From SIG440 sp045645485 (GTDB lineage Bacteria; Bacillota; Clostridia; Monoglobales; Monoglobaceae): a DNA stretch of 64,000 nt. A program made the position numbers and the translations under genes. Below the pieces are notes generated by a model. The model was given only the letters and a program-made list of their open reading frames with translations, made no database searches and was not told the DNA's origin. The DNA lies in NCBI GenBank assembly GCA_045645485.1, contig JAZRIX010000061.1, positions 1 to 64,000 on the forward strand, written 5' to 3'. Positions 17,270-25,857 of the stretch are shown in pieces; the stretch's first letter is position 1, and the number at the start of each line of letters is the position of its first letter.

Positions 17270-18538
17270 TTGTTTGAGTTTGATACTGAAACAACCGGCC
17301 CGGCTAAAATAAAAGTCATCGGTGTCGGTGGCGGCGGAAACAATGCGGTAAACAGAATGATTGAAGCAGAAGTTCAGTGCGTTGAATTTATTGCAGTGAA
17401 CACTGACAAGCAGGATTTGTCACTTTCAAAGGCACCTCAGAAAATTCAGATTGGTTCAAAGCTTACGAAGGGTCTTGGCGCCGGTGCGGTTCCTGAAATC
17501 GGAGCAAAAGCGGCAGAAGAAAGCCGTGATGAAATCGCTTTGGCTATTCAGGATTCGGATATGGTGTTTGTTACTGCCGGAATGGGCGGCGGTACAGGTA
17601 CAGGTGCGGCACCTGTTGTAGCTGAAATTGCAAAGGAATTGGGTATTCTTACGGTAGGTATTGTTACAAAGCCTTTCTGGTTTGAGGGCAAGGCCCGTGA
17701 AAAGAATGCATCAATCGGTATTGAGAATCTGAAAAATTCTGTGGATACTCTTGTGGTTATCCCCAATGACAAGCTTCTCGAAATTGCTGAAACAAAGACA
17801 ACACTCACAGATTCATTCAAGGCTGCAGATGATGTTCTCAGACAGGGTGTTCAGGGTATTTCTGACCTTATTTCAAGGCCCGGTCTTATCAGCCTTGACT
17901 TTGCTGACGTGAAGACAATTATGAAGAATACAGGCTATGCACATATGGGTATCGGCAAGGCTACAGGCGAAAACCGTGCTCATGATGCTGCAGCAAAGGC
18001 TATCAACAGTCCCCTTCTTGAAACAACAATTAAGGGTGCAAAGGGTGTTATTCTCAACGTTACCGGTGGTGCTGATCTCGGTATTCTTGAAATTCAGACA
18101 GCTTCTCAGCTTATTACAGAAGCTGCTGACAGCGATGCAAACATTATTCTCGGTGCAATTATCGACGAAACTCTCGGTGATGAAATCCAGGTAACTGTTA
18201 TCGCAACAGGCTTTGAAGGCAAGGACGGAAACAGACCTCCCAAGCCTGAGGTAAAGGCTGAACCTCAGATTGATTTAATTCTTGATTCAAAAGCTGAAAC
18301 CACAGTTGGTACAAAGTCTTTTGAAGAACCTGTTTTTTCAAAGGATGAAGGAAAAGGTATCTTTGAAAAAATGAGAGAGGAAATGCATGGCAGAAAGGTT
18401 GAAGCGGACCCCATTCCTGCATCTGTTCCTCAACCAAAGGCTGAACCCGAAAGAAGAGCAGAAAAAACAGATTTCTTCAAGGTTAGTGAGGATGACGGTA
18501 TTGATGTTCCTGTGTTCCTTCGCAAGAATCAGGACTAA
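17270..18538 (+). CDS. ftsZ: Cell division GTPase FtsZ
   Basis: Bacterial tubulin forming the Z ring. 422 residues; N-terminal IKVIGVGGGGNNAVNRMI, tubulin signature GGGTGTGAAPVVAEIA near residues 105-119, GILTVGIVTKPFWFEG, DEIQVTVIATGF. A ~70-residue linker ends in the conserved C-terminal peptide region DGIDVPVFLRKNQD, which binds FtsA/SepF/ZapA-like partners. The start is a TTG at 17270, supported by AGGAGG at 17258-17263. It has its own promoter, separate from the dcw operon. Confidence 0.98.
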   Translation: MFEFDTETTGPAKIKVIGVGGGGNNAVNRMIEAEVQCVEFIAVNTDKQDLSLSKAPQKIQIGSKLTKGLGAGAVPEIGAKAAEESRDEIALAIQDSDMVFVTAGMGGGTGTGAAPVVAEIAKELGILTVGIVTKPFWFEGKAREKNASIGIENLKNSVDTLVVIPNDKLLEIAETKTTLTDSFKAADDVLRQGVQGISDLISRPGLISLDFADVKTIMKNTGYAHMGIGKATGENRAHDAAAKAINSPLLETTIKGAKGVILNVTGGADLGILEIQTASQLITEAADSDANIILGAIIDETLGDEIQVTVIATGFEGKDGNRPPKPEVKAEPQIDLILDSKAETTVGTKSFEEPVFSKDEGKGIFEKMREEMHGRKVEADPIPASVPQPKAEPERRAEKTDFFKVSEDDGIDVPVFLRKNQD

Positions 18539-18585
18539 TATTGTTACCGCATGAATATATGCAAAATTTTAGGAGGATTATTTAA

Positions 18586-18954
18586 ATGGAAATTGCATTG
18601 ATTATTATTCACGTTGTTATTGCTGTTATACTCATTGTGACTGTTCTTATGCAACACGGTAAACAGCAGGGGCTCTCGGGTGCTATTGCCGGCGGTGCAG
18701 AGACTTTCTTTGGAAAAAACAAGGGCAGAACAATTGACGGTATTCTTCAGAAGCTTACTTCTGTTGTTGCTGTTTTGTTTGTAATCAGCTCAATCGTTCT
18801 TGTTGTTTATACAACAAGAGACACAACAGTTGAAGTTCCTGAAGGCACTGAAGTTACAGAACAGGCTGATGCAAATGCTGACACAGCTGCAGATGCAGCA
18901 GATGCAACTGCTGATGCTGATGCTGATGCAAATTCAGAAGAAAAAGCTGAATAA
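18586..18954 (+). CDS. secG: Preprotein translocase subunit SecG
   Basis: 122 residues; two membrane spans (IIIHVVIAVILIVTVLMQ and KLTSVVAVLFVISSIVLVVY) flanking the SecG loop GKQQGLSGAIAGGAETFFGK, which is diagnostic. SecG supports SecYEG protein export. The last ~40 residues are a low-complexity Ala/Asp-rich tail (ADATADADADANSEE) that is longer than in typical SecG (70-80 residues in all). SD AGGAGG before ATG 18586; terminator directly after. Confidence 0.95.
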   Translation: MEIALIIIHVVIAVILIVTVLMQHGKQQGLSGAIAGGAETFFGKNKGRTIDGILQKLTSVVAVLFVISSIVLVVYTTRDTTVEVPEGTEVTEQADANADTAADAADATADADADANSEEKAE

Positions 18955-18978
18955 GAAAAACTTAGTTGTTTATAATAA

Positions 18979-19005
18979 AAACCGCTCCATTAGGAGCGGT
19001 TTTTA
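18979..19005 (+). terminator. Terminator after secG
   Basis: ACCGCTCC-ATTA-GGAGCGGT perfect 8-bp stem (18981-19000) followed by TTTT. Confidence 0.92.
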
Positions 19006-19085
19006 GGTTTTATTATATTGCAGAAAGTGTTTTAGAATTAATACAAAAGGGTACAATAATAGGAAGAATCGGAGGTGTGAGACAG

Positions 19086-21128
19086 TTGAAATTTTCAGAT
19101 TTATTGAACGAATTCCATATAATGCCGCAATTCCCGCCGGCTGCAATGAGGCAGGCAGAGAATATACCCGATACTGTAGCCGAAAAGGATTTGCAGGGAA
19201 GAAAAGACTTGACAGAAAAGCTGATTGTTACCATTGACGGTGAAGATGCAAAGGATTTTGACGACGCGGTTTCTGTTGAAGTTCTTGAGAACGGGAACTA
19301 TTGTCTTGGTGTGCATATTGCGGACGTTACTCACTATGTGAAAGAAAATTCGTCTATTGACAGAGCGGCATTTACCAGAGGAACAAGTGTTTATCTGATT
19401 GATACGGTAATTCCCATGCTTCCCTTTGAATTGTCAAATGAGCTGTGTAGTCTCAAACCTCACGTTGTGAGACTTGCGGTTTCGGTTTTTATGGAGATTA
19501 CCCCTCGCGGAAAGGTAAAAAGCTATGAAATATGTAATAGCTTTATAAAATCTGCAGAGAGAATGACATACTCTGATGTTACAGCAATACTTGAAGGAGA
19601 CAAGGCACTGAATGCAAAATATTCACATCTTGTTTCCATGTTCAGCCTTATGGCAAAACTTGCAAACATACTGAAACGAAAAAGAATCTCAGAGGGCTCC
19701 ATTGAATTTGAAACCCACGAATCCAAAATTACTTTGGATGAGACGGGAACTCCTGTTGCTGTCGAGCGGTATCCCATTACCTTTTCAAATAATATAATTG
19801 AAGAATTTATGCTTGTGTGCAATGTTACTGTTGCAAAGCATTTGGTATCGAAAGGACTTCCCTGTGTTTTTCGTGTGCACGAACGTCCTGATATGATGAG
19901 ACTGGAACGTTTGGGTGAGATTCTGCCGTTGCTCGGTGTGGATTTCAAATATAATCCGGATGTTCGTCCCAAGGATTTTCAGAATATACTGAACGAAGTT
20001 CGCGATACCGAAAAGGCGGAAGTAATAAGTTATTTGCTTCTTCGTGCAATGGCAAAGGCAAAGTACAGTGAGATTAATGCTGGACATTTTGGCCTGGGCT
20101 TTGACACCTACTGTCATTTTACGTCTCCCATCAGGAGGTATTCTGACGTTGCTGTGCATAGGGTGCTGAAAGAAAGTCTCAAGGGTGAGCTTTCTGAAAA
20201 GCAAAAAGCTCATTTCAAGGAAGTTGCGGCAAGTGCGGCGGTTACGGCGACGGTAACAGAGGTAAATGCTGCAGATGCAGAGCTTCAGTGGAAGTCGGTA
20301 AAAAAAGCGGAATATATGGTTGACAAAATAGGCGAACGTGACGAGGGGATAATTACTCACGTTTTATCGTCAGGCTTTTTTGTTGAGCTTCCCAATACGG
20401 TTGAGGGTTTTGTAGCCGCAAGAACTCTGGAAGATGATGTTTATGTTATGACCGAAAACGGTATTTCCATGAGCGGATTGTCAAACGGACGTTCATTTAC
20501 TGTGGGCGACAAGGTAAAAATAAAGGTTGTTGCTGCAGATCCTGAAAGAAGATTTGTGGATTTTGAAATTGTGGGTGCGGCAAAGCTCAGACCTATGAAA
20601 CGCAAATCCAACCGCAAGGATTCAGTAATGAAAAAGAATAAAAACATCCTTCGGGAGATAACCGAAAACGGACGTGAAGAAAAGCTTGAAAAGGCAGAAC
20701 TGAGACGGAAATATGACAGCGAAAAAGAGATTTTTGAGAGTGCATTGATTTCGGTTGTATTTGAGGAAATTCGTGAAAAACACAGATTCTCCCGTGATGA
20801 AGAACGTTTTGCGGGTGTTATTCTTGATGATATGGCTGCAAGGATATCTCAACCTGTGTTCAAGTCGGTTGTCAGTGATTCTTCAGCCTTCTCGGATAAA
20901 ACGATATATATTTCAGCAACTGTGAATTTGAAAAATACAATTGGTATACTTGAGGAAAGCTTTGACTTTGAGGTTGATGAAAAAACAGTTGATATGTTGT
21001 CACAGTACAGCGTAACCGCATTGAGACATTTCGGAAAGTGTATGAGATTTGACGGCTTTGATTGGAAAAAGAGAGAAAAGGAATATTTTGCTTTGTTACA
21101 AAAGCTGAAAAGAAAGGTGGAAGAATAG
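19086..21128 (+). CDS. rnr: RNase R/RNase II family 3'-5' exoribonuclease lacking N-terminal cold-shock domains
   Basis: Degrades RNA processively from the 3' end. 680 residues from the TTG at 19086, chosen because GGAGG lies at 19071-19075 (an in-frame GTG at 19077 is too close to it). The RNB catalytic domain starts almost at once: IDGEDAKDFDDAVSV (metal Asp cluster, about residues 51-64) and FTSPIRRYSD near 346. An S1 domain follows (about 415-500, GIITHVLSSGFFVELPNTVEGF). RNase R normally has two cold-shock domains before RNB; here only ~50 residues precede it and the upstream 130 bases cannot encode them. The last ~170 residues form an extra domain I do not recognise. Confidence 0.88.
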   Translation: MKFSDLLNEFHIMPQFPPAAMRQAENIPDTVAEKDLQGRKDLTEKLIVTIDGEDAKDFDDAVSVEVLENGNYCLGVHIADVTHYVKENSSIDRAAFTRGTSVYLIDTVIPMLPFELSNELCSLKPHVVRLAVSVFMEITPRGKVKSYEICNSFIKSAERMTYSDVTAILEGDKALNAKYSHLVSMFSLMAKLANILKRKRISEGSIEFETHESKITLDETGTPVAVERYPITFSNNIIEEFMLVCNVTVAKHLVSKGLPCVFRVHERPDMMRLERLGEILPLLGVDFKYNPDVRPKDFQNILNEVRDTEKAEVISYLLLRAMAKAKYSEINAGHFGLGFDTYCHFTSPIRRYSDVAVHRVLKESLKGELSEKQKAHFKEVAASAAVTATVTEVNAADAELQWKSVKKAEYMVDKIGERDEGIITHVLSSGFFVELPNTVEGFVAARTLEDDVYVMTENGISMSGLSNGRSFTVGDKVKIKVVAADPERRFVDFEIVGAAKLRPMKRKSNRKDSVMKKNKNILREITENGREEKLEKAELRRKYDSEKEIFESALISVVFEEIREKHRFSRDEERFAGVILDDMAARISQPVFKSVVSDSSAFSDKTIYISATVNLKNTIGILEESFDFEVDEKTVDMLSQYSVTALRHFGKCMRFDGFDWKKREKEYFALLQKLKRKVEE

Positions 21129-21859
21129 TGAAAACTGTTTTGATTACGGGAGCTTCACGGGGAATAGGGCGAGCTGCTGCAAGGAAATTTGCAAAAGCAG
21201 GTTATACTGTGGCGGTGAATTATTATAGCAGTAGTGATGAAGCCTTGTCTTTGTGTGAAGAAATAAAGAGCTTTGGGGGTACAGCAAAAGCTTTTCAGGC
21301 AGATGTTTCGGACGAAAAGCAAGTTGAAAAAATGCTGAAAGAAATTGAAACAGATTTCGGCGGCATTGATATTCTGGTGAATAATGCAGGAATTGCACTG
21401 AAGCAGGGGCTTTTCACGGATTTTTCGGAGCAGGATGTGAAGCGAATTTTTGATACGGATATTTTCGGAATGATGAACTGCACCAGAAAAGTTATCCCGT
21501 ATATGGTGAAAAAAAAGTGGGGAAGAATAGTAAATGTCTCCTCTGTATGGGGAATTTGCGGCGGTTCCTGTGAGGTTATTTACTCCTCGGCAAAGGCGGC
21601 TGTGATAGGCTTTTCAAAGGCACTTGCCAAGGAACTTGCTCCATCAAGGATATATGTCAACTGTGTTGCACCCGGATTGATTGAAACTGATATGAATTCA
21701 CATCTTTCAAAGGACGATATCGAAGATTTTTGTCAGGATGTACCTGTTGGAAGGATTGGTACAGCTGATGAGGTAGCAGAAAGTATATTGTTTTTCGCCT
21801 CGGAGGAAGCGTCGTATATTACGGGTCAGGTACTGACAGTTGATGGAGGTTTTATCTGA
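21128..21859 (+). CDS. Short-chain dehydrogenase/reductase, FabG-like 3-oxoacyl-ACP reductase
   Basis: 243 residues, classical SDR. TGASRGIGRAAA (NAD(P) loop), NNAGIA, the catalytic Ser (NVSSVWG), YSSAKAA (Tyr-x3-Lys) and a C-terminal GQVLTVDGGFI that is characteristic of FabG. It probably reduces a keto group with NADPH. Outside a fatty-acid gene cluster the substrate is uncertain. GTG 21128 overlaps the last base of the rnr stop codon and has AAAGGTGG upstream, so it is co-transcribed with rnr. Confidence 0.85.
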   Translation: MKTVLITGASRGIGRAAARKFAKAGYTVAVNYYSSSDEALSLCEEIKSFGGTAKAFQADVSDEKQVEKMLKEIETDFGGIDILVNNAGIALKQGLFTDFSEQDVKRIFDTDIFGMMNCTRKVIPYMVKKKWGRIVNVSSVWGICGGSCEVIYSSAKAAVIGFSKALAKELAPSRIYVNCVAPGLIETDMNSHLSKDDIEDFCQDVPVGRIGTADEVAESILFFASEEASYITGQVLTVDGGFI

Positions 21860-21887
21860 TGGATTTATTGAGATTTTTGGGAACATG

Positions 21888-21911
21888 TTAGGGCACTGAA
21901 GCCTTCCCTAA
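21888..21911 (+). terminator. Probable terminator of rnr-fabG
   Basis: TTAGGG (21888-21893) pairs with CCCTAA (21906-21911), then AATTTCATTTT. Short stem, moderate T-tract. Confidence 0.5.
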
Positions 21912-22236
21912 AATTTCATTTTGTGTGTTCTTTCTTTCAGTTTCTCTATTGTGAGATTAAGTTCTTCCCTCATTTTTCAAGTCGATTTATCATAGGCTGC
22001 AAATCAGAAGAATAGCTGAAGCATTCACGAATTTCGTCAAGTGAAAGTTCCAAATCCTGAAAAACACGGATTGTGCGGATTTGCGTAAAGGTATCAATGG
22101 TGTAACAGCGGTTAGCTGTTGCACCGTCTTTTTTGTCAGGCTTTATAAGTCCTTTTGTTTCATAATTCAATATTGTTTTCCTTGTGATTCCAACGGGTTT
22201 TTGCAGCCTCGCCTATGGAAAAGAAATTCTTGTCAT
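21908..22236 (-). pseudogene. MerR-family transcriptional regulator, frameshifted remnant
   Basis: On the minus strand the conceptual product reads MTKNFFSIGEAAKT, VGITRKTILNYETKGLI, a ~60-residue MerR helix-turn-helix/wing part with QIRTIRVFQDLELSLDEI, and a coiled-coil tail MREELNLTIEKLKER, but these pieces lie in different frames. One base appears lost after ACA at the N-terminus, one C is extra before GTTGGAATC, and one base is lost at LEK/MRE. The whole is ~105 codons, about the minimal MerR length. Three frameshifts make it non-functional unless the sequence has errors. No other gene occupies 21860-22362. Confidence 0.75.
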
Positions 22237-22289
22237 TCGTAAGAATATCCTCGTCTTAATCCTTTTATGAAAAATAAAAAACATTAGTA

Positions 22290-22320
22290 CCTCAGGTTAC
22301 AGTATGCAATTAAGATAGCA
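22290..22320 (-). promoter_or_regulatory. Possible MerR-type promoter/operator of the decayed regulator
   Basis: On the minus strand TTGCAT, 17-nt spacer containing the imperfect dyad GTAACCTGAGGTAC, then TAATGT. A dyad between -35 and -10 is typical of MerR operators, though those usually have 19-20-nt spacers. Weak call. Confidence 0.3.
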
Positions 22321-22353
22321 TATTTTAGCTGTGGTATTCCTCTATATTTAACA

Positions 22354-22392
22354 AAAACCGCTTTATTCCAAGATAGCTTGTGCGGATTTTTT
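22354..22392 (-). terminator. Terminator overlapping the end of the deacetylase gene
   Basis: On the minus strand AAATCCGC pairs with GCGGTTTTT across the stop codon, giving a stem followed by T residues. Confidence 0.55.
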
Positions 22393-23226
22393 TTGTGTAC
22401 GGATAAATCGGTTCAGCATAAAAAGCTCTTCAGGGTCACGGCTCAGATGATTGGTTTTGTTTTCGCAGGAGAGAGAAGCCTTGAATCCCATTTCCTTTAT
22501 TATGTCAAAGGATGCCTCGCTTACACCACCGAAAGGATAGGTAAAGGTTGTGGGAATATAATTGGTATTTGTGCTGAATGCATCCTGAAGCTTTTGCAGA
22601 TCATCGGTGAGCTTTTTTTTGTATTGTTCAAGTGGCTCGCCTCTTTTCTTTTTTGCACCGTTGCGTCCTTTGTCGGTGGTGTGGAGATTGTAAGAATGAT
22701 TTTGAAACTCTATCAGTCCTGAGTCCTTCATTTTGTTTATATCTGTCCATGTGATATGCGAATATGCAGGATTTTCGTCAGGTGAGTTGCTGTACAGTTC
22801 TGTATAGTAGCCGATTACTGAAATGACTGCCCTGCAGTTATATTTTTCAAGCAAAGGATATGCGTAGGCGTAATTGTTGAAGTAACCGTCGTCAAAAGTC
22901 AGTACAATGGGCTTTTCAGGAAGGTCTGTTTTGCCCTGCGTATAATTGATAAGGTCATCCATAACAATGGTTGTGTAACCATTTTCGGTAAGAAATTTCA
23001 AATCCTCCTCGAAGCTGTCAACGGTAATGATATAGTCACCTTTGGTTTCGGTTTTGCTGATGCTGTGATACATCAGAATGGGAACCTCAACGGTGTCGGC
23101 TTTCGCCTCGGTAACCGCGGCAGGCTTGGCAGAGGTATAATATATTCTGAGCAAGCCTATGCTTGTCAGTGAAATTACAAAGGCGGCAAAGTAGTATATT
23201 ATAGTTTTCATTTTTATTATGTACAT
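22363..23226 (-). CDS. Secreted/membrane-anchored polysaccharide deacetylase
   Basis: 287 residues. N-terminal signal anchor (IIYYFAAFVISLTSIGLLRIY), then a NodB/CE4 domain: PILMYHSIS, VLTFDDGYFNNYAYA (metal/catalytic Asp pair) and the His motif NHSYNLH, closing with TFTYPFGGVS. Such enzymes remove acetyl groups from cell-surface or secreted glycans such as peptidoglycan GlcNAc. The start at 23226 (MYIIKMKT) is preferred because AAAGG precedes it; longer upstream frames run through the preceding gene's terminator. Confidence 0.87.
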   Translation of the reverse strand: MYIIKMKTIIYYFAAFVISLTSIGLLRIYYTSAKPAAVTEAKADTVEVPILMYHSISKTETKGDYIITVDSFEEDLKFLTENGYTTIVMDDLINYTQGKTDLPEKPIVLTFDDGYFNNYAYAYPLLEKYNCRAVISVIGYYTELYSNSPDENPAYSHITWTDINKMKDSGLIEFQNHSYNLHTTDKGRNGAKKKRGEPLEQYKKKLTDDLQKLQDAFSTNTNYIPTTFTYPFGGVSEASFDIIKEMGFKASLSCENKTNHLSRDPEELFMLNRFIRTQKKSAQAILE

Positions 23227-23250
23227 TTCAGACATCCTTTCTGTGAAAAT

Positions 23251-23285
23251 AAAAAAACTTCCATACATCATATGGAAGTTTTTTT
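23251..23285 (-). terminator. Terminator of the metA-CpXC operon
   Basis: AAAAAAACTTCCATA / TATGGAAGTTTTTTT with a 5-nt loop; symmetrical, so it may work in both directions. Confidence 0.9.
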
Positions 23286-23311
23286 GAAAATATGTCTGAT
23301 TAAGAATCTTT

Positions 23312-23938
23312 TTATTCAAAGCCGTTTTGCAATGCACCGATTGCCCATAGTCTGTTTACCTCTGAAACATCAGCGTATTTTTCAGCAGAGGACTTGAATT
23401 GATTTGCTATTGCGGTGTAGGTGTCCATAGAAAGACTTGCACGGCAATTCTCGGCGTTTTCAGTTATTATGAAAAACAGAAGACTGTTATCCTCAAAATT
23501 TCTGCCGCCATAGTAGATTCCCAGAATTTTTGAACCGGGACGCTCATCCTCAAACTGGTCTTCAAGCATAATCTTGTAAAGCTCCGTAACCTTGTCGTCG
23601 ATTCCGTCTTCATGCAGTGCAATTTTTTCTACAAATTCGTTTATGGAACGGACAATTCTTAATGTGTATCCGCTGATTTTCACTGCTGAACCGTTTTCTT
23701 CCCGCTCATTTGAAATCAAGGCAACAATGTATCTGTTGTCTTCGTCGGTGTAGGTGCAATCATAGGCAACAAGAATTTCTTCACCGCATTCCCTGCAGGC
23801 AAACCTGAATATATCACGGTTGAAGATACCTTCTTTTAATTGGGGATTTGACTTTGCATCTATGGATGTGTAGATTTGAAAACTGCTGTCTTCAAAGCAG
23901 GCAGGGCAGTTTACTGTTATTGTTTTTTGTTGTGTCAT
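23312..23938 (-). CDS. CpXC-domain protein
   Basis: 208 residues. The N-terminal third has the CPAC and CREC pairs with the FNRDIFRFACRECGEE context of the CpXC family (zinc-ribbon-like). The C-terminal ~110 residues (from TLRIVRSINEFVEKIALHEDG) are the usual partner region. Function unknown. It starts 12 bases after metA on the same strand and ends at a terminator, so it is co-transcribed with metA. Confidence 0.75.
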   Translation of the reverse strand: MTQQKTITVNCPACFEDSSFQIYTSIDAKSNPQLKEGIFNRDIFRFACRECGEEILVAYDCTYTDEDNRYIVALISNEREENGSAVKISGYTLRIVRSINEFVEKIALHEDGIDDKVTELYKIMLEDQFEDERPGSKILGIYYGGRNFEDNSLLFFIITENAENCRASLSMDTYTAIANQFKSSAEKYADVSEVNRLWAIGALQNGFE

Positions 23939-23950
23939 AGCCGTTCTCCC

Positions 23951-24874
23951 TTATTTTATGGTCTTGATATCGTAGGGTGTTGTCTGGTAAACAAAGTAGT
24001 TGAGCCAGTTGGAGTAAAGAAGGTTTGCATGGGCACGCCACAAAACCATCGGCTCTTTTGTGGGGTCATCATCAGGGAAATAGTTTGCAGGAACCTTGAT
24101 GTCAAGCCCCTTGCTTACGTCGCGGTTATATTCCTTTTTCAGAGTGTCAAAATCGTATTCCGAATGTCCGGTAATGAAAAATCTGCGTTCGTTTTTGTCA
24201 GTAACAATATATACACCTGTTTCTTCGGAGAATGCAAGAATTTCAAGAGCGGGAACTTTTTGTATATCCTCTGCACGTACTTCAGTATGTCTTGACTGAG
24301 GTACATAGAAGATGTCGTCAAAGCCGCGGAGCAGAATTTTGTGCTTCTTTCCGGGAGCAACAGTATGGGGGAATACTCCGAAAACCTTTTCGGGAACGTG
24401 ATACTTCGGTACACCGTAATGATAGTAAAGTGCCGCCTGAGCACCCCAGCATATATGGAAGGTTGAGGTTACGTTTGTTTTTGACCATTCCATAATCTCA
24501 CAAAGCTCTTCCCAGTAGTCAACTTCTTCAAACTCCATTTTTTCAACAGGTGCACCGGTAATTATCATTCCGTCGAATTTGCAGTCCTTTATGTCATCAA
24601 AAGTTTTGTAAAAAGTTTCAATGTGACTTCTGGATGTATTTTTTGATTCGTGTGTTTTGGTATTTATAAACTGTACGTTTATTTGAAGCGGAGTATTGCC
24701 GAGAACTCTCAGAAGCTGAGTTTCGGTCTCTATTTTTGTAGGCATAAGATTGAGCACCACAATTTCAAGAGGTCTGATGTCCTGTGTCATAGCTCTTGTT
24801 TCGGTTATAACAAATATGTTTTCATTGTTCAGTATTTCAATTGCAGGCAAAGAGTCAGAAACCTTGATTGGCAT
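23951..24874 (-). CDS. metA: Homoserine O-acetyltransferase, MetA family
   Basis: Acylates homoserine in methionine biosynthesis. 307 residues, normal for the MetA/HTS fold. The catalytic Cys is C142 (FHICWGAQ), with the His and Glu in SRHTEVRAED and TGHSEYDFDTL. Residue 111 is Glu (APVEKMEF). In characterised members Glu at 111 goes with acetyl-CoA and Gly with succinyl-CoA, so an acetyl donor is inferred. It has its own promoter at 24918-24945; no SAM riboswitch or T-box is visible in the ~70-base leader. Confidence 0.93.
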   Translation of the reverse strand: MPIKVSDSLPAIEILNNENIFVITETRAMTQDIRPLEIVVLNLMPTKIETETQLLRVLGNTPLQINVQFINTKTHESKNTSRSHIETFYKTFDDIKDCKFDGMIITGAPVEKMEFEEVDYWEELCEIMEWSKTNVTSTFHICWGAQAALYYHYGVPKYHVPEKVFGVFPHTVAPGKKHKILLRGFDDIFYVPQSRHTEVRAEDIQKVPALEILAFSEETGVYIVTDKNERRFFITGHSEYDFDTLKKEYNRDVSKGLDIKVPANYFPDDDPTKEPMVLWRAHANLLYSNWLNYFVYQTTPYDIKTIK

Positions 24875-24917
24875 AATATCACACTCCTATGGTTAAAATA
24901 AAATTAATTAAACTTAA

Positions 24918-24945
24918 GTATACCATATCTGATAGAATTTATCAA
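24918..24945 (-). promoter_or_regulatory. metA promoter
   Basis: Minus strand TTGATA (24945-24940), 17-nt spacer, TATACT (24923-24918). Confidence 0.75.
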
Positions 24946-24971
24946 CAAAAATTTTAAAAGGAGCGAAATAA

Positions 24972-25673
24972 ATGTCTGAAGAAGAAAAAAAGCAAAATGA
25001 AGAAATGTCACTAATAACTGATATGGGCGGTATTCTGGCAAAAAACAGCAAAGTAAATATATATTGTCTGAGTATTGTGGGACAGATTGAGGGACATTCG
25101 AATTTGCCGCCTGATGTCAAAACCACCAAATATGAGCACGTAATTCCAAAGCTTGTAGAGGTGGAGCAGGATGAAAGCATTGACGGGCTACTGATAATGC
25201 TGAATACTGTAGGTGGAGATGTTGAGGCAGGTCTTGCCATTGCTGAAATGATTGCAAGTATGAAAACCCCTACAGTATCAATTGTTCTTGGCGGAGGCCA
25301 CAGTATAGGAGTGCCTCTTGCGGTGTCTGCGGATAAATCCTTTATTGTTCCTTCGGCTACAATGACGGTGCACCCCATACGTACAGGCGGTCTGGTTATC
25401 GGGGTGCATCAGACCTTTGAATATCTTTCAAAGGTACAGGAGCAAATCTGTGATTTTGTACAGCGACATTCAAAAATATCAGCAGAGAATTTTATGAGTA
25501 TTATGCTTGAAACAGAAAATATTGCCAATGATGTGGGAACTGTACTCTTTGGACAAGAAGCGGTTGAATGCGGTCTTATTGATGCTGTGGGCGGTCTTGG
25601 TGATGCAGTTGAGACTTTGAGAAAAATGAAAGAAAAAGGTGAAAAACAGGAAAACAAGAATCATGCAGGATAA
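24972..25673 (+). CDS. ClpP-family serine protease, TepA-like
   Basis: 233 residues of the ClpP/crotonase fold. Motifs: LLIMLNTVGGDVEAGLAIAEMI, nucleophile region GGGHSIGVPLA, and the His region ATMTVHPIRTGG. This pattern matches the membrane-associated ClpP-like proteins called translocation-enhancing protein TepA in Bacillus, which are thought to cleave signal peptides or other membrane remnants. The N-terminus has no signal peptide. SD AAAGGAG ahead of ATG 24972. Confidence 0.8.
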   Translation: MSEEEKKQNEEMSLITDMGGILAKNSKVNIYCLSIVGQIEGHSNLPPDVKTTKYEHVIPKLVEVEQDESIDGLLIMLNTVGGDVEAGLAIAEMIASMKTPTVSIVLGGGHSIGVPLAVSADKSFIVPSATMTVHPIRTGGLVIGVHQTFEYLSKVQEQICDFVQRHSKISAENFMSIMLETENIANDVGTVLFGQEAVECGLIDAVGGLGDAVETLRKMKEKGEKQENKNHAG

Positions 25674-25688
25674 TTTAAGCTGGCGTAA

Positions 25689-25724
25689 ATGCTACGACCG
25701 CCGCCTGCGGCGAGCGGCGTAGCT
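25689..25724 (+). repeat. Structured intergenic repeat, copy C (GC-rich half only)
   Basis: A 36-bp stretch starting ATGCTACGACCGCCGCC and ending AGCGGCGTAGCT, differing from copy B (33122-33157) at only two positions. It lies 15 bases after the TepA-like stop codon and can fold into a strong hairpin. Confidence 0.7.
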
Positions 25725-25775
25725 GATTACTTGTTATCGAAATCTCAACAAAAAATTATTTCACAGAAAATAAAA

Positions 25776-25804
25776 TTGACTATTTCGACACTATATGCTA
25801 TAAT
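25776..25804 (+). promoter_or_regulatory. Promoter of the RyR-domain gene
   Basis: TTGACT (25776-25781), 17-nt spacer, TATAAT (25799-25804). Confidence 0.8.
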
Positions 25805-25857
25805 CTATAAATTAATATCCTTGATACTTTTACTTTTTATAAAAGAGGTGCTGTATA

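Noticed and set aside
18966..19085. 40-codon N-terminal extension of RNase R
   Set aside because: It starts inside the secG terminator and has no cold-shock domain similarity; the SD lies at 19071.
22378..22722. 114-codon plus-strand frame with hydrophobic text
   Set aside because: Antisense to the polysaccharide deacetylase gene, without an SD or a family match.
24875..24971. SAM riboswitch or T-box ahead of metA
   Set aside because: The leader is under 70 bases and shows none of the conserved stems.
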